Source: Cryptomeria japonica (lineage: Eukaryota; Streptophyta; Pinopsida; Cupressales; Cupressaceae). Taken from it: DNA of 64,000 nt. The DNA lies in assembly GCF_030272615.1 (NCBI RefSeq), contig NC_081406.1:237129922-237193921 (forward strand), given 5' to 3'. Positions 33,181 through 45,198 of the stretch are shown one piece after another. A model generated the notes under the pieces. That model worked only from the letters and a program-made list of their open reading frames with translations, was not told where the DNA came from and did no database searches. The first letter of the stretch is position 1, and each line of letters begins with the position of its first letter. The position numbers were made by a program, and so were the translations under genes.

Positions 33181-35482
33181 TGAAAACTTTATCTTGGAAT
33201 GTCAGGGATTGTAATGCCTCTGACAAAAGGCATTTGATCAAGCAGTGTTTAATCAGATGCATCCAGACATAGTTCTACTTCAAGAAACAAAATTAAAGAG
33301 GGAGGAGGCAAAAAAGGGTTCTCAGAAGTTGGAAGCAATGGAAAGGGACCTTTCTAGAAGCGGATGAGGCATCTGGAGGCCTGGTTTTTGTCATGTCCCC
33401 TCCTTGATCGTTATATATATCCTAAATGAAGTAATTATTATTATTAATTAATATAATAATTAACAACAAATGATTATTTGAAATTTATTTATTTATTAAA
33501 TATTATTATTAATATTTATTACTAATAATATTCTTGAGATATTCAAATAAAAAAATAAATTAATATTATATTATAAACATAATTTATATTATAAATTATA
33601 CACATTCATATTACATATTCATTAAATGTACACATCACATATTAATATTCATTAATATCAAATATTCATAATATTCTTATTAATATTACATATACATCAA
33701 TATTAAAATTATTTAACTATTTATTAATATTAAACATTCATTAATATTAAATTTACATATTAATCGATGATTGTTGTCTATTACCAGTTTAATAAGTTGC
33801 TTTTATCTTGTTGATAGCATTAGCATTTAGAATATAATTTAATTAATAAATATAATGCTATAATATAATATACATACCTTGGTGATTATTTTAAATTTCA
33901 GAATCAATTATATTGAAGAAATTAAAGACAGCGTTGCGGATTAAAGGCTTCATGAAGTAATTAGTAAAAGGTAAGAATGATCCCCAATAGGTGCAATTTA
34001 TGAGAAGTGGCATAAAAAATTACCATTGTCTTATTAATAATAAACACAAGACAATAAACACAACAACGATTAAGGAAAGAATGATTACCTTCATGAAGTG
34101 GCACGATATTATGAAGAGGCCATGTGAGCAATGAATTAGTAATGGAATGGTACGATTAAGTAATGAAGTTTAAATAGTTTAAGTGAAGAGGTAGGACATC
34201 ACTCGTTAGAAAGGGTGTCTCTCTTTAATATGATGATATATATTTGTAGAAAGGAATTGGAATTAAAAAAGGGGGTGGGGAGGATACGTAATACTAATGC
34301 ACCAGAAATCAGTAAATAAAGAATGAAGTGTAGACTAAGTAAAGAAGTTGTTTCAGATTTATATAAAGAATTTATGACGGAATTGTGAGAAGTCAGTGAT
34401 TTGATTTACGATAGATTTAAGAGGAGAAATAATGGATAAGGAAATAAGAAAAGACAAAGGCCTCTGTTATTATATTGTCTGGGAATCACATTGAGGTATA
34501 AATCGGAGAATATAATACTATTAACATAATATAGTATGATGCTGTTAACATAAAGTAATACTAATATGGTATGACACAATTCAATACTATTAATATATAT
34601 GACAAGGAAGTTACATAACATAATACTATAATATAATATAATATAATATAATGTAATGATGTCAATATAACATAGTGCTGGTAATAGAATATAAAACTAT
34701 AATATAAAATAAATTATATAATACAATAATGTTATTACATGATACAGATAACATAATACAATGTTGTTAATGAAATATAATATAATAATGTCATAATGAT
34801 AGTTTAATAAATGCTTTCCTATAACTATAGGGTCCCTCTATTGTAATCACTATAATTTAAATTTGTGATTCTAGGACACAATCTTAGAAGGTCCCATTAA
34901 GAGACATTGCAGTTTTTATGGAACCCTATCACTGTAAGGGCAGAAATGATTCTTCAAGACAAACATTGGCAGCTAATTAGACTTTTCCCCAACACTATTA
35001 TTGGAGAGATCTATATTTTAAATGTAAATGGCCCCTCAAGCACTAGTCAAAAAAGAGAGGTATGGCATTGCCTTTCACGCATCATTCAAGACTATGGCAA
35101 TACAGTAATGATGGTGGCGATTTCAATGCAACCCTCAAAGCTACAAACAAAAAAGGAGGCAAGGGTTTGTTTGGGGCAATTCAAATGGATTTCCAAAACT
35201 TTGTCACAAGCAATGGACTATTGGAAGTCAAGCACAATAACGGAGCATTTACTTGGACAAACCACAGACAAGGTTTTCCAGAACATAGCCGAGAAACTTG
35301 ATCGATTCTTCCTGGCTGGTAAATGGGCAGATTGTCCCTTTGTATTTGAAGCTAATATTCTTCCATATTTTAGGTCAGACTACTACCCAATCTCCCTACT
35401 GTTGCAGAACGATGCCATTCCAATCAGATGCCTCTTTAAATTTGAAAAGATGTGGTTACATGCGGATGGACTCGGAGAATAA
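33181..35482 (+). pseudogene. LINE 1 ORF2 endonuclease, split by a solo LTR
   Basis: ORF2 starts at 33181 with MKTLSWNVRD, then a degraded LLQETKL block and ASGGLVF up to 33388. It resumes after the solo LTR with FLWNPITVRAEM, a VGGDFNATL-like block near 35100, NGAFTWTNHRQG and a LDRFF block with SDYYPIS at 35290-35400. The parts lie in different frames. The solo LTR duplicated GTTTT at the split. Confidence 0.75.
33389..34911 (+). mobile_element. Solo LTR, 1,523 bp
   Basis: Begins TGTCATGTCCCC and ends ACATTGCA, flanked by perfect 5-bp duplications GTTTT (33384-33388 and 34912-34916). Very AT-rich, with runs of TAATATTA and a (TAATA)n-like stretch near 34625-34655. No internal domain, so it is the product of recombination between two LTRs. 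The plus orientation is assigned from the TG start shared with the large element at 36786. Confidence 0.85.
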
Positions 35483-36059
35483 ATAGCACAATGGTGGAAT
35501 AATGGTCCTGCTAGATAAGGTAAAAAAGCTTTCATATGTTTTAAGAAGGTTCAATTTATTAAGTCTAACTTGAAGGAATGGAATAGAGTGCATTTCAAAG
35601 ACATTTTTGTAGAAAAGTTTCAATTGCAGCTGAAATTGGAATAGCTTCATAGAAAAGTTATACAGAAAAGTATGGAAGAAGTTGATTTTATTGAGGAAAA
35701 GTTTCTAAACCTAGCCAAAGAAGAAATCTTTTGGCACCAAAAATCTATAGATTGTTGGTTTAAAGAGGGAGACCGCAATACAAAATCCTTTCACAGTTCA
35801 GTTAAAGCCAAGAGATCTAGCAATAGAATACATGCCATTAAAAATACATAAGGCTAGTGGTTGAGGGATATAGAAGATATTAATAAAAAAGTGGTTAAAT
35901 ACATTAAAAACCTCATCTGCAAAAGAAGGCTAGCACTCAAAATCAAATTATGACATATTTAAAATGTGATTCCAACTCTACTACCTGATGAACAAAATCT
36001 CATGCTGCAAGAACTAGTCAAGATAGAAGAAGTTAAATCTGCCCTATTTTCAATGTAAG

Positions 36060-36785
36060 GTGACAAGGCACCCGACCCTGATGGTTTCCCTACAATTTTC
36101 TTTAAAAAGTTCTGGGATATTTTTAAAGATGGTCGTTGAAGAATCAAAAACTGACGATTTTGTGCTGACAGATTTGAACAATACAACGATTGCCCTAATT
36201 CCCAATAATGAAAATGTGCAATCCTTTGATAATTTTAGACCAATTTCTTTGTGTAATACGGTATAAAAAGTTATATCCAAAGTAATGGCAAACAGGCTGA
36301 AGAAGGTTTTGGGTTCTATCATCTCAAAAGAGCAAAGTGGTTTTGTCCCAAACAAGTCCATATTGGAAGGCATTATTATAGCTCATGAAGCTATCTATTC
36401 AATAAGGACGGCCAGCACTGATAGGAAGTTTGTGAAACTTGACATTAAAAAGGTGTATGATCAGATTGATAGAAGGTTTTTACTGGAAGTTCTAAAACGG
36501 TTTGGCTTTTATCAAAAGTGGGTATCTTGGGTTCGAAGTTGGATATGTAGTCTGCGCTTATCAGTCCTGGTTATTGGCAGTCCTCAAGGATTTTTTCAGA
36601 CCTCAAGGGGAATTAGACAAGGGGGACCCATCTCCCCCTTTCTATTTATTATTATGGCAGAGGTTCTTCGAAGATATATTTCAGAGAAAAGGAATGAAGG
36701 CCAGTGGAGAAGAGTGAAGATTGCCAGAGGGATGGAAGCAACCACACATCTTCAATTCGCGAACGATACATTACTAATGGGAGAA
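36060..36785 (+). pseudogene. LINE 1 RT, N-terminal and palm part
   Basis: Shows NFRPISLCN, KVMANRLKKVLGSIIS, EQSGFVPNKSI, FVKLDIKKVYDQID (first catalytic Asp block), TSRGIRQGGPISPFLF and HLQFANDTLLMGE. The catalytic FADD is FAND here and in the duplicated copy at 53 kb, so the active site was lost before or with the duplication. It ends at the LTR border 36785/36786. Confidence 0.85.
36599..36785. repeat. Left copy of a 187-bp duplication flanking the large LTR element
   Basis: LINE RT sequence from GACCTCAAGG to ATGGGAGAA, repeated without gaps at 53043-53229 with eight base differences. It lies exactly between the LINE upstream and the LTR start. Confidence 0.9.
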
Positions 36786-38205
36786 TGTCATGTCCCCTTT
36801 CTAGAGTGGACATCAGAGACAGAGGAGTTGGCCTATCATTGGAGTCTCGTAGGCTAGCAGAGGTTGATTGGGACTCATTTAGTGCATATAGTGACTGGAT
36901 TTTGGCTTTATAGGCAGTTTGGAGCCAGTTTGGAGCAGTTCCTAGATTTTAGCAGATATCCCTAAATTTTAGGAGATCGTGACAGTTGCCAGTCGTGAGG
37001 TTATTCATGACCTTTCAGATGGTTTCAGTTTCAGGAGATTTGGGTGTGTTTCCTAGTTTCTAGGAGCATCCCTAGATTTTAGGGATGAGACTGCCAGTTG
37101 ATCCATGATTTCCGACGTCAGTCACAGACAGGTGACAGGTTCAGTTTCAAGCTTTTGGTGTGTTTCGAGCTTTCTATAGCTATTTGGGTTATATTTTTAA
37201 TATATTTAAATATTTTCTAAGTTAGCGTTTTAATATTTTAAATAAGGCTATGTCTATAGCCATTTCGGAGTAATAAGGGGTTTTTGGCTTCATCTGGATT
37301 CGTATGCCCATGTGTTATAGCTCGTTGGAAAGGTCTTGAACTTTTCTAAATGATTTTCACTTGCCAGGGTCCTTTTGGCGCTTGGAGTTATTTTATATTG
37401 AAAAGTGGTGTTTTTTCTATACTTGGGCACCCAATATTGGGAAATATGACTTTATATTAAAGCACACTTTTCATATATCTTTAGGGTTCGATTTGGAAGG
37501 AAAGAGATATAAGGAGAAGGAAACCTAATTTCTCATTATCTTTTACATATTGAAAACTTGTTTGGTGCGATAATGCTCTAGTAGAGCAATTCTTCAATCT
37601 GGGACGCAAATCCCATGATTGGTACTGGCTAGGACGTAGCCCTCAGCTATTGATTGGCAGTGGATTCTTTTGGGATTGGCATTATTGGTCAAAGTGTATG
37701 CGCTATTCCTTGTGGAGATTCAGATTGCTTGGTGAGGGTTTCAACAGGGTGGTTGAATTTCCCAGTTGGGGCGTGATTGTTTCAGCTTGATGCCACCATT
37801 ACAGCAGGTACACTTTACGCTGGAAGTGGTGAAGACTTTCATTCAGCCATAGCTGGTGTTCTTGGTTTGTGTTCATCATCTACCCTTCAGTTGGTGCCAT
37901 TATTGGATGTAAGCACATCCCCAGTGCGTAGGGAATAATCTGGATATTATAAATCAGAAATCTGCCTGGTACGATTTGTATCAATTATGATTTAATTGAA
38001 TGTTCTTACTTATTTCAGCTTCCTTCCCTATTTGCTGTTCTTTATTCATTACTTGGTTATATATTCAAAAAAATACAAAAAGAAACCAAACATTCTGCAA
38101 CTTCTCTCTATTCTGTAAGACCATCAGCAAAATCACAGGAAAAATGTAGTTTATTATTTTAAAAATTACAGCGGATCGGCAAGGTGATCCATCAGGGATC
38201 TTTCA
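36786..38205 (+). repeat. 5' LTR of the large LTR element
   Basis: TGTCATGTCCCCTTTCTAG to ATCTTTCA, followed by one base and the PBS. It matches 51621-53042 along its length. Confidence 0.9.
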
Positions 38206-38206
38206 G

Positions 38207-38219
38207 TGGTATCAGAGCC
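38207..38219 (+). other. Primer-binding site (initiator Met tRNA)
   Basis: TGGTATCAGAGCC one base after the LTR end. Confidence 0.85.
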
Positions 38220-38994
38220 TACATCCTGCCAGCCTGTAGGGTTTATGAGAAATTGTCACATCTCGGTACTGGATAAAAAGTTTTGATAATTCATTTCAGC
38301 ATCTGGATACTAGATAAAAGGTTTTGATAATTCATTTCGGCATCTGGGTAGTTGATAAAAAGTTTTGATAATTCATTCCAGCATCTGGGTATTTGATAAA
38401 AGGTTTTGATAATTCATATCAGCAACTGGGTAGTTGTCAGTCTACACATTTATGCTTACAGTTGACAGCTGGTAAGACAATACGTTAGCCAAAGTCCCAA
38501 AATTGTTGAGAACAAACTTTATTTCGACCTCCGGGATCCATTGGGATATGTTGTGACCATTTCACACATCGCCCCATCGCAAATGGGGACCCCCTCTTTT
38601 TGCTCGTTTTTCCCTCGTTTTTCGCCTTCGTTTTTAGGATTTTGTTAGTCAGTCAGTTGTCTGGATTTAGGGTCAACCCTTAGGGTTTTCATTTCTGTCT
38701 TTTCAGGCCAAAATCCAGTCGTTTTGGGGACTTTTTGAGCTTCCTTTTCGAAGGATGCTAATTTTGAATGCAATGAATTCGCCAGAATGGTCTAATTTTC
38801 AATTGGAATGTTGATGCAAAGCTTAAATTTGTCTAAGTGTTGGAGATGAAATGTGAATTTTTGTCCGATTGAATATTTTTGACCAAATTTTGACCTTTTT
38901 TGATTTTGATCCTAGGCATTGGAAATGACTTGTTGTCGCCTTGTGAAGTGTTAAAATGTGTAAAATCATGTTATTTTGGCCTGTAGGAGCAAAA

Positions 38995-40920
38995 TCGCTC
39001 CTATCCCTCTGTGAAGGACGGGAGCTCGTTTTCAAATATCTTACTGTCCCTGCAGAGTCAAGATGAATTTCGAGTTGGAAGTAATGGAGAAAGGCGAGAT
39101 CTTTCCATTGAATATAGATTGAAGATTTTCATGAGCACAGAAATGCCTCCAGGAGCAAAATCGCTCCTGTCCCTCAGTGAAGGACCGGAGCTACAAATCC
39201 AATTTTGCTTTGTCTTTGCGGGATTTCGACGACTTGACGATTTGAAGAGGTCCAAAGGAAGATGTTTTATCAGATGAATATAATTTGAAGTGTAAATATG
39301 AAGAAGAATGGTCCAAAATGCTAAAATCGCTCCTGTCCCTCAGGAAGGGACCAGGGCGAAGTACATTATAGCTCCCGTCCCTCTCCCAGGGACCAGAGCG
39401 ATATTCTTCATTGGGCAAAATCCAGGCCAAGATCAAGTCAAGTTCATGTTTGGTGGCAAGGAAGACGGTGAAATGAACTCAGTGAATATAAATTGAATAT
39501 TTTAAAATGTCAACAAGGGTCCCAAAATGCCTAGTTCGCTCCTGTCCCTCAGGAAGGGACCAGAGCGATTTTTGTTATAAATGATTTTCTTGCCAAGTTT
39601 CAATCGATCCCAAGGCATGAATGAATGGAAGGATGCATTACGAACCCATTGAATATAAATTTGGAAGCTAGCAAAGTGAAATGAAGACCACAAGAGCAAG
39701 TTCGCTCCTGTCCCTCTCCAAGGGACCAGGGCGATACAGTGAGTATGTTGCCTTTCCCTCAAGTTTAAGACCGATCCAAGACAAGGAACAAGGTGGCAGG
39801 AACGTCTTAAGACATTTTTAATCAAACACAAGCATCAAGGTCGTCACGTTGGAAGGATTTGCGCTCTAAGACCCCAGATCGCTCCTGTCCCATGGGAAGG
39901 GACCAGAGCGATATTTCCATTAAGGCATAGATTTCAAGAGACAGGCAAATATCAAGCTACCCCAAGGATCGAAAGGACGTCATTACACGCGTTGAAGATA
40001 ATTGTAAGTTGAAATAAACAAGAACAAGCTCAAAATGTTGAAGTTCGCTCTTGTCCCTCAGGAAAGGACCAGAGCGATGTTGAGTATATTGATCAATTCA
40101 TGCAAGAATTACGTTGAGTCAAGGCTTCACAAGGTTGTAAAGGGTTCAAGACGTCTTTTGAGAATGACATGCAAGAGTTTTGAACGTCCAAACGTTATCA
40201 ATCAAGCTAAGGAGTCCATATCGCTCTTGTCCTTTGGACAAGGACCAAAGCGATTTCATCAAAAACACTCATACTCCTTCAAAGTCAAGGCAAGGCGAGG
40301 ATGGATGAGGTAAAGGACGTTATTTCGAAGGCAATAAACAATGAACCAAGGTTAAACGTTACCAACTTGAGCTCAAAACGGAGAAAAAAACATGGATCGC
40401 TCCTGTCCCTCTCCAAGGGACAAGGGCGATGATCCTTATAACATCCAAACACCTCATGAAAGCAAGTGGGACGTGCGTGGAATGGACTAGCAACGATGTT
40501 ATTCGCCTAGCAATGGAAGTTCGAAGATCAAAGATGCAAGATGAACGTGAAAACATGGAGATCGCTCCTGTCCCTCTCCAAGGGACTAGGGCGATGTTAG
40601 GCAAAACACATGATATTCTTTGAAAATCACGTTAAGACAAAGACGCACATGGCATTTGGAAGATGATACAAGGAAAGGATCGTATCAAAATGGAGAATTT
40701 CAAGCGAAAACCTTAGGATTGCTCCTGTCCCTCTCCAAGGGACAAGGGCGATGATACATCTAAAGACACTCATGCGCACATGCAAGGCAATCTAATTCAA
40801 AGAACCCAACAAGATGATCGATTTGGAACGTGGAAATGAAGGAGTTGAACGTTGAAAACGCAAGAATCATGACAAAAATGGTGAATCGCTCCTGTCCCTC
40901 TCCAAGGGACCAGGGCGATG
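38995..40920 (+). repeat. Array of thirteen palindromic repeats, about 166-bp period (unit 2)
   Basis: Copies start at about 38995, 39161, 39327, 39369, 39536, 39702, 39879, 40045, 40221, 40397, 40562, 40719 and 40886. The typical left arm is TCGCTCCTGTCCCT and the right arm AGGGACCAGGGCGA, able to form a stem with a loop of about 5 nt. Most steps are 165-167 or 176-177 bp. Compared with unit 1, the inner arm changes from GACCCT/AGGGTC to GTCCCT/AGGGAC, a paired change. The array ends about 320 bp before the TATA box. Confidence 0.92.
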
Positions 40921-41242
40921 AGGTACGTCCACTCCATTTTCATAATTTTTGGCGCCAAATAAACATTTCAAATTTTCCTTAAATGCTAAAATCGATGAGT
41001 TTTGAAAATCCAATTAAATTAGCATTTAATATGGCGTTAATCATTTATTAATTATTTTGCCTTTATTAAAATCGAAGTTTACAAATTAAAAAACGAAAGG
41101 CATTTAATTAATTATTAATTAATCATTAAAAATTGAATGGAGCGCTCATACATGTAAGTCGGCCTTGTTATTTTATTTAAAAATCGTTTGAAATTGCTTT
41201 ATTTTATCAAGTCGGCCTTGAGGGTGAATTGTGATGTGAGCG

Positions 41243-41252
41243 CTATATAAGG
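41243..41252 (+). promoter_or_regulatory. First TATA box of unit 2
   Basis: CTATATAAGG preceded by GAGCG, about 550 bp upstream of the ORF start and after the palindrome array. Confidence 0.65.
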
Positions 41253-41793
41253 GGGGTAAAAACTATCATTTCTACATCATTATTTTACCTTTCTACATGC
41301 GAATTGAGGAAGACGAAGGAAAGTGCGAAGTGTGTTTGAGGTGGTGCGAATTTCCATTTATCCAAGGTGGCGTTAGTAATCAAAGGTGGTGCGATAGCTC
41401 TTCATTTGAGCAAATTTGCTAAGATTTGAAGACCACGTTAAAAGTGAACTTGAAGATCACATTGAAGACAAAGGTGGCGAAATTGATTTCTTGAGGAGAT
41501 AACGTTAAAGATCATTCATACCTCAATTTGGCCTAGGCGAATTTTGTCTTTTTGCATTCTAGAGTTAGCTCTCTATTGAGGTATGGTGATTTGATTTTTA
41601 TTGCTTTATTTATTCATCGTCATATTTTAAGTTTTGAAATTTTGAATTCTGAATTTCTTTGCTCAATCTTTTTTTTTTTTTTTAGGAAATGATAGCTCTA
41701 AAGACTTATCATGAGGTTTCCTAAAAACTTTATCTCTCTAATCTACGCTATTCATTGCAAAATCTAGTTCTCATAACGAAATGTTGTGTAGGT

Positions 41794-44700
41794 ATGGCGA
41801 CCCCGAAGGCGGGAGCATCCACCAGTCGCTCAGCTCTCATGAAAGAAGATCAGAAGACCGAAGAAGTGGAGACCAAGATCGTGTCGAAGTGGAGCAACAT
41901 TGGAGATACAAACTTGGGGAACTTTAGCACGAAGAAGTTTCGAGAGGTCCCCTACATTGGCAAGCCATCACCTGTCGCCCGGAGAATAATAGAGAGTGGC
42001 ATCATTAAGGCGGCCGGTTTTCCTCCAGCTATTCAGTGCCACGAGTTGATGATCGAATGTGCCCGACACTATAATCCACAGTCCAGAACGATCGTGTCCA
42101 ATGAGGGAAACACTTTGGCGTACCTTTCAGAGGAAGCTATAAGTGAAGCTTTCCATCTTCCAGAGCACAGGGACATGATATACAAGAGCATAGAAGGAGC
42201 CAGGTCAATGTACGATGATGATCCAGATGCTTGCTTAAGCATAATTAACAAGAACTGGCTACTCAAGAGTCGTCCCCGTCTAAGCAAGATCCCGAACACA
42301 CCGCACAGGATTGATTTCCAGGAGGAGTACAGAGATTTGATTACCATGCTCAACCGAGTTACAGGAGCACCTCATGCCTTCTATTTTGAGAAGTGGATGT
42401 TTTACTTCATCCAGGTGATTGTTCAGGGTAAAGGTACGATACATTGGGCTAGGATGATTAGCCATTGCTTGGACGTACAGTTGAGGAGACTCAGGGCTAC
42501 TAAGTCCTTCCACATGAGTTCATACGTCATCTATGCTTTGATCAGGAGTGTTGAGTACGCAGGACTACCTCACAGAGGAATGATTGGAAGAGGACCCGGC
42601 GAGGTCAGAGCTTGTGATTCCTATGCCTACTTGCATCATCCGCCAGGGAAAAACTACAAGTTAGTTAATGATACCTTCACGATGAACATCACAAGGACGT
42701 TGCAAGGAGGGATTCACAACAGATTATCTCAGGATGCCCAGGAATTCATCAAGAGGTACGGTGCTTGGTTCATTCAGTTTCCCAAATTCACTTACATTAG
42801 AGTGCATGGATGTCCTTTACCTCCATACATGTTGCCGAGATATCCGACAGACAGAATTGTGTTACTTGAAGTAACAAGACAGTTGGCAGCATATGCAAAG
42901 GCATTCAGGCACAGACATCAGAATGGAGTCCAAGTACCTATTATTTTGGGTAATTCAATTGAGGTATGTCCTAATGTTTTAGCCATGGATGACGCAGAGA
43001 GGGAGTTAGCCTTGTATTCTTTTTCTTCTTTTGCTTGGAGAAATAGCTTTGATCCACATGGACATTTAGAGGAGACAGTCGGCAGAAGATTTAGACATGA
43101 GTACCAGATTGAAGATTTTATGATGAACCTCCTAGATGATCTTGAAGTGAAACGGAAAATGCATTCTAGATTGCCTTTGGATTTCATCAAGAAATGTAGG
43201 ATTTACAGAGTGGCCGACCAAGCTCAGGACAATGGCAGACATATCCAGTCTTCCTATGATAGAGAAAGCAAAACAATAAGGTTGGATTGGAATGAGCCCG
43301 AGGTCGTGGATTTAGATACTTTGATAGCACCAGTCTTGTCTTGTACTCGCAGATGGGTTGACATACAACATCAGAAGTTGAGAGAACAAGGCATAGCTAT
43401 GTCTTTCACTTTGGAAGAGAAATCAGCCGAAGGTGGAGCCAGTGTGAGTGAAGGCAATCCTAATCCTAGGAATTCAGGCGAAGGTAACCTTCGATGTGCC
43501 AGTGAGGGCAATCTCCATCCAAGAGGTTCGAAGAGAAAAGAAAGGTCAAAAAAGAAAGAGTCTTCCAAGAAAAAGCAAGGGGCCAACAAAGATCAAGCAC
43601 CAGGTACTTCTTCTAGATCAGAGAATAGAACAATTCAAGTAGAAGAGTCCATGGAGTCTATGGTACAGAATGACAGGCAGGAGGAAGGACAGGCACAGCA
43701 TGTTTCGTCAGATGGATCTCTCCAAGACTATGAGTTAGAAGAAGATAATGAAATGACATCTCCTCCCAGAGAAGAAGAAATGGTGCATAAAGAGATTCAA
43801 GTTCAAGAGACAAGATCGAATATCCCAGATTGGTTGAAGGAAAGATTGACTAAGGTGATCGTAGTAGAGGACGAGGACAATGCAATTGATTTAGAGAGCC
43901 TTGTTGGACGTTCACATCAAGTAACAGAGAAGAAGAAGGCTACAAGGATGTCCAAGATGATTCAAGATGAGACTGGATCCAGAAAACTGCAGATAGCTAC
44001 ACCGGCAGCAGACAAATATGAGGGTGAGATCCTAGCAGAGGATTATGAAATTCAGACAATCGAGTTAGGACCATCCACTGCAGAGCAGACAATGGATGAT
44101 GCCACCGACACATTTGAGGCATTGAAGGACAAGCTTAGAGAAGAAATGGAGAAAAATAGAAAGCTTGAGAGAGAGAGAGGTGCATGGAGGACATATTTCA
44201 GTCACATCAATGAACCTTTGGGACGTCAGGATCCAGTTAGATCACCAGTGCAGGCATTGCCACTTCAATCAATCAATGAAGCAGAAAGATTCAGGAACCT
44301 GGTTCAGTGTACATGTAGTTGGATGGATAGATCTCATACAGTGGCCATAGAGTTTGTTACAAGGATGATGAAGATCATTCATCAGGCTATCCAAGTTCTT
44401 GAGATAATCCACAAATTGATGACAACAGTTGCTGCATTTGCCCATACCAAGGACATTGTCATTCCTGTCTTGAGAGTTATAAGACACACATCAAGAAGAA
44501 TTTTAGCGCAGGAGAAGATCTTGGAGGGTGATTCTCACAGTTTGTTCCAGTGGTCAACCTTACTCCATATGAAGAATGTTTTCTTCGAAGACATCAGTGT
44601 TAGATGTGGCCAACTTGAGGAAGTGATCAATCCGATCCAGGACAGAGTATTTGAGGTACTTCGTACCATTCTTGGCAGAAGGATCGAGGTCGAGACAGAT

Positions 44701-45015
44701 GTGGATATGCAGGAATTTGAGGATAGAATCAAGATCATCTTTCGCAAGGACGCAGATGTTACAGATGAGCAGTATGATCAGATGTTTGCCACCATGCTCC
44801 TGATTGATAGAACGAAGGAACTTGAACCTTCATGGGACGCGGCTCTTCTAGATGCATTCGATCAGGTTATCCACTTAGAGGAGAGTATGAAGAATCTTCC
44901 CGAGATTCCAATCACAGAAATCGAAGGAATCATGACAAAATTCATTACATATGCTAAGAAAGAGAATTGGAAAGGGAATAAGATTCTAGATGAAAGGTTG
45001 TTACAGATGACATGA
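41794..45015 (+). CDS. Uncharacterised protein of about 1,073 residues encoded in unit 2
   Basis: An uninterrupted frame from ATG at 41794 (MATPKAGAS) to TGA. Upstream in-frame codons exist from 41755, but the ATG at 41794 follows TTGTGTAGGT, a context shared with unit 1 and resembling a splice acceptor. Residues about 30-500 form a globular, helix-rich region (RRIIESGIIKAAGFP, YLSEEAISEAFHLPEH, FYFEKWMFYFIQVIVQGKG, YVIYALIRSVEYAG, PPYMLPRYPTDRI). Residues about 578-600 are strongly basic (KRKERSKKKESSKKK), a likely nuclear localisation signal. An acidic, Glu/Gln-rich part follows, then a short coiled coil near 775-800 and a helical C-terminal region. No RT, protease, integrase or transposase motif is seen. 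It may be a gag-like or plant-mobile-domain-like accessory protein. The lack of any stop in over 3.2 kb suggests recent activity. Confidence 0.75.
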   Translation: MATPKAGASTSRSALMKEDQKTEEVETKIVSKWSNIGDTNLGNFSTKKFREVPYIGKPSPVARRIIESGIIKAAGFPPAIQCHELMIECARHYNPQSRTIVSNEGNTLAYLSEEAISEAFHLPEHRDMIYKSIEGARSMYDDDPDACLSIINKNWLLKSRPRLSKIPNTPHRIDFQEEYRDLITMLNRVTGAPHAFYFEKWMFYFIQVIVQGKGTIHWARMISHCLDVQLRRLRATKSFHMSSYVIYALIRSVEYAGLPHRGMIGRGPGEVRACDSYAYLHHPPGKNYKLVNDTFTMNITRTLQGGIHNRLSQDAQEFIKRYGAWFIQFPKFTYIRVHGCPLPPYMLPRYPTDRIVLLEVTRQLAAYAKAFRHRHQNGVQVPIILGNSIEVCPNVLAMDDAERELALYSFSSFAWRNSFDPHGHLEETVGRRFRHEYQIEDFMMNLLDDLEVKRKMHSRLPLDFIKKCRIYRVADQAQDNGRHIQSSYDRESKTIRLDWNEPEVVDLDTLIAPVLSCTRRWVDIQHQKLREQGIAMSFTLEEKSAEGGASVSEGNPNPRNSGEGNLRCASEGNLHPRGSKRKERSKKKESSKKKQGANKDQAPGTSSRSENRTIQVEESMESMVQNDRQEEGQAQHVSSDGSLQDYELEEDNEMTSPPREEEMVHKEIQVQETRSNIPDWLKERLTKVIVVEDEDNAIDLESLVGRSHQVTEKKKATRMSKMIQDETGSRKLQIATPAADKYEGEILAEDYEIQTIELGPSTAEQTMDDATDTFEALKDKLREEMEKNRKLERERGAWRTYFSHINEPLGRQDPVRSPVQALPLQSINEAERFRNLVQCTCSWMDRSHTVAIEFVTRMMKIIHQAIQVLEIIHKLMTTVAAFAHTKDIVIPVLRVIRHTSRRILAQEKILEGDSHSLFQWSTLLHMKNVFFEDISVRCGQLEEVINPIQDRVFEVLRTILGRRIEVETDVDMQEFEDRIKIIFRKDADVTDEQYDQMFATMLLIDRTKELEPSWDAALLDAFDQVIHLEESMKNLPEIPITEIEGIMTKFITYAKKENWKGNKILDERLLQMT

Positions 45016-45117
45016 CATCTTATTTCTCATTGGTTGATACCTCCTAGGTTTTTGTGCCAAATTTAATATTTGGCTATGTATTTAATATTGTTCAGTAAAG
45101 AGGAGGTCATTTGTAAC

Positions 45118-45135
45118 AAACCCTAATTAGGGTTT
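45118..45135 (+). promoter_or_regulatory. Telo-box palindrome in unit 2
   Basis: AAACCCTAATTAGGGTTT, identical to 30195-30212. It lies about 100 bp downstream of the ORF stop and about 65 bp upstream of a TATA-like sequence. Confidence 0.6.
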
Positions 45136-45198
45136 AGGTGTCATGATCTTGTCCGTTGATTTACTTTCAATCTGGACCTTTCATTGTAACTGGGGATG

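Noticed and set aside
38823-40623. Short open frames over the unit 2 array
   Set aside because: Same reason: translated repeats such as ALVPWRGTGA and APVPLQGTRA on opposite strands, with no independent coding signal.
27420-40920. Regularly spaced short palindromic repeats resembling a CRISPR array
   Set aside because: Spacers are about 130 bp and the repeats sit in LTR-like units of a plant nuclear genome. There are no cas genes, and the repeats are themselves diverged.
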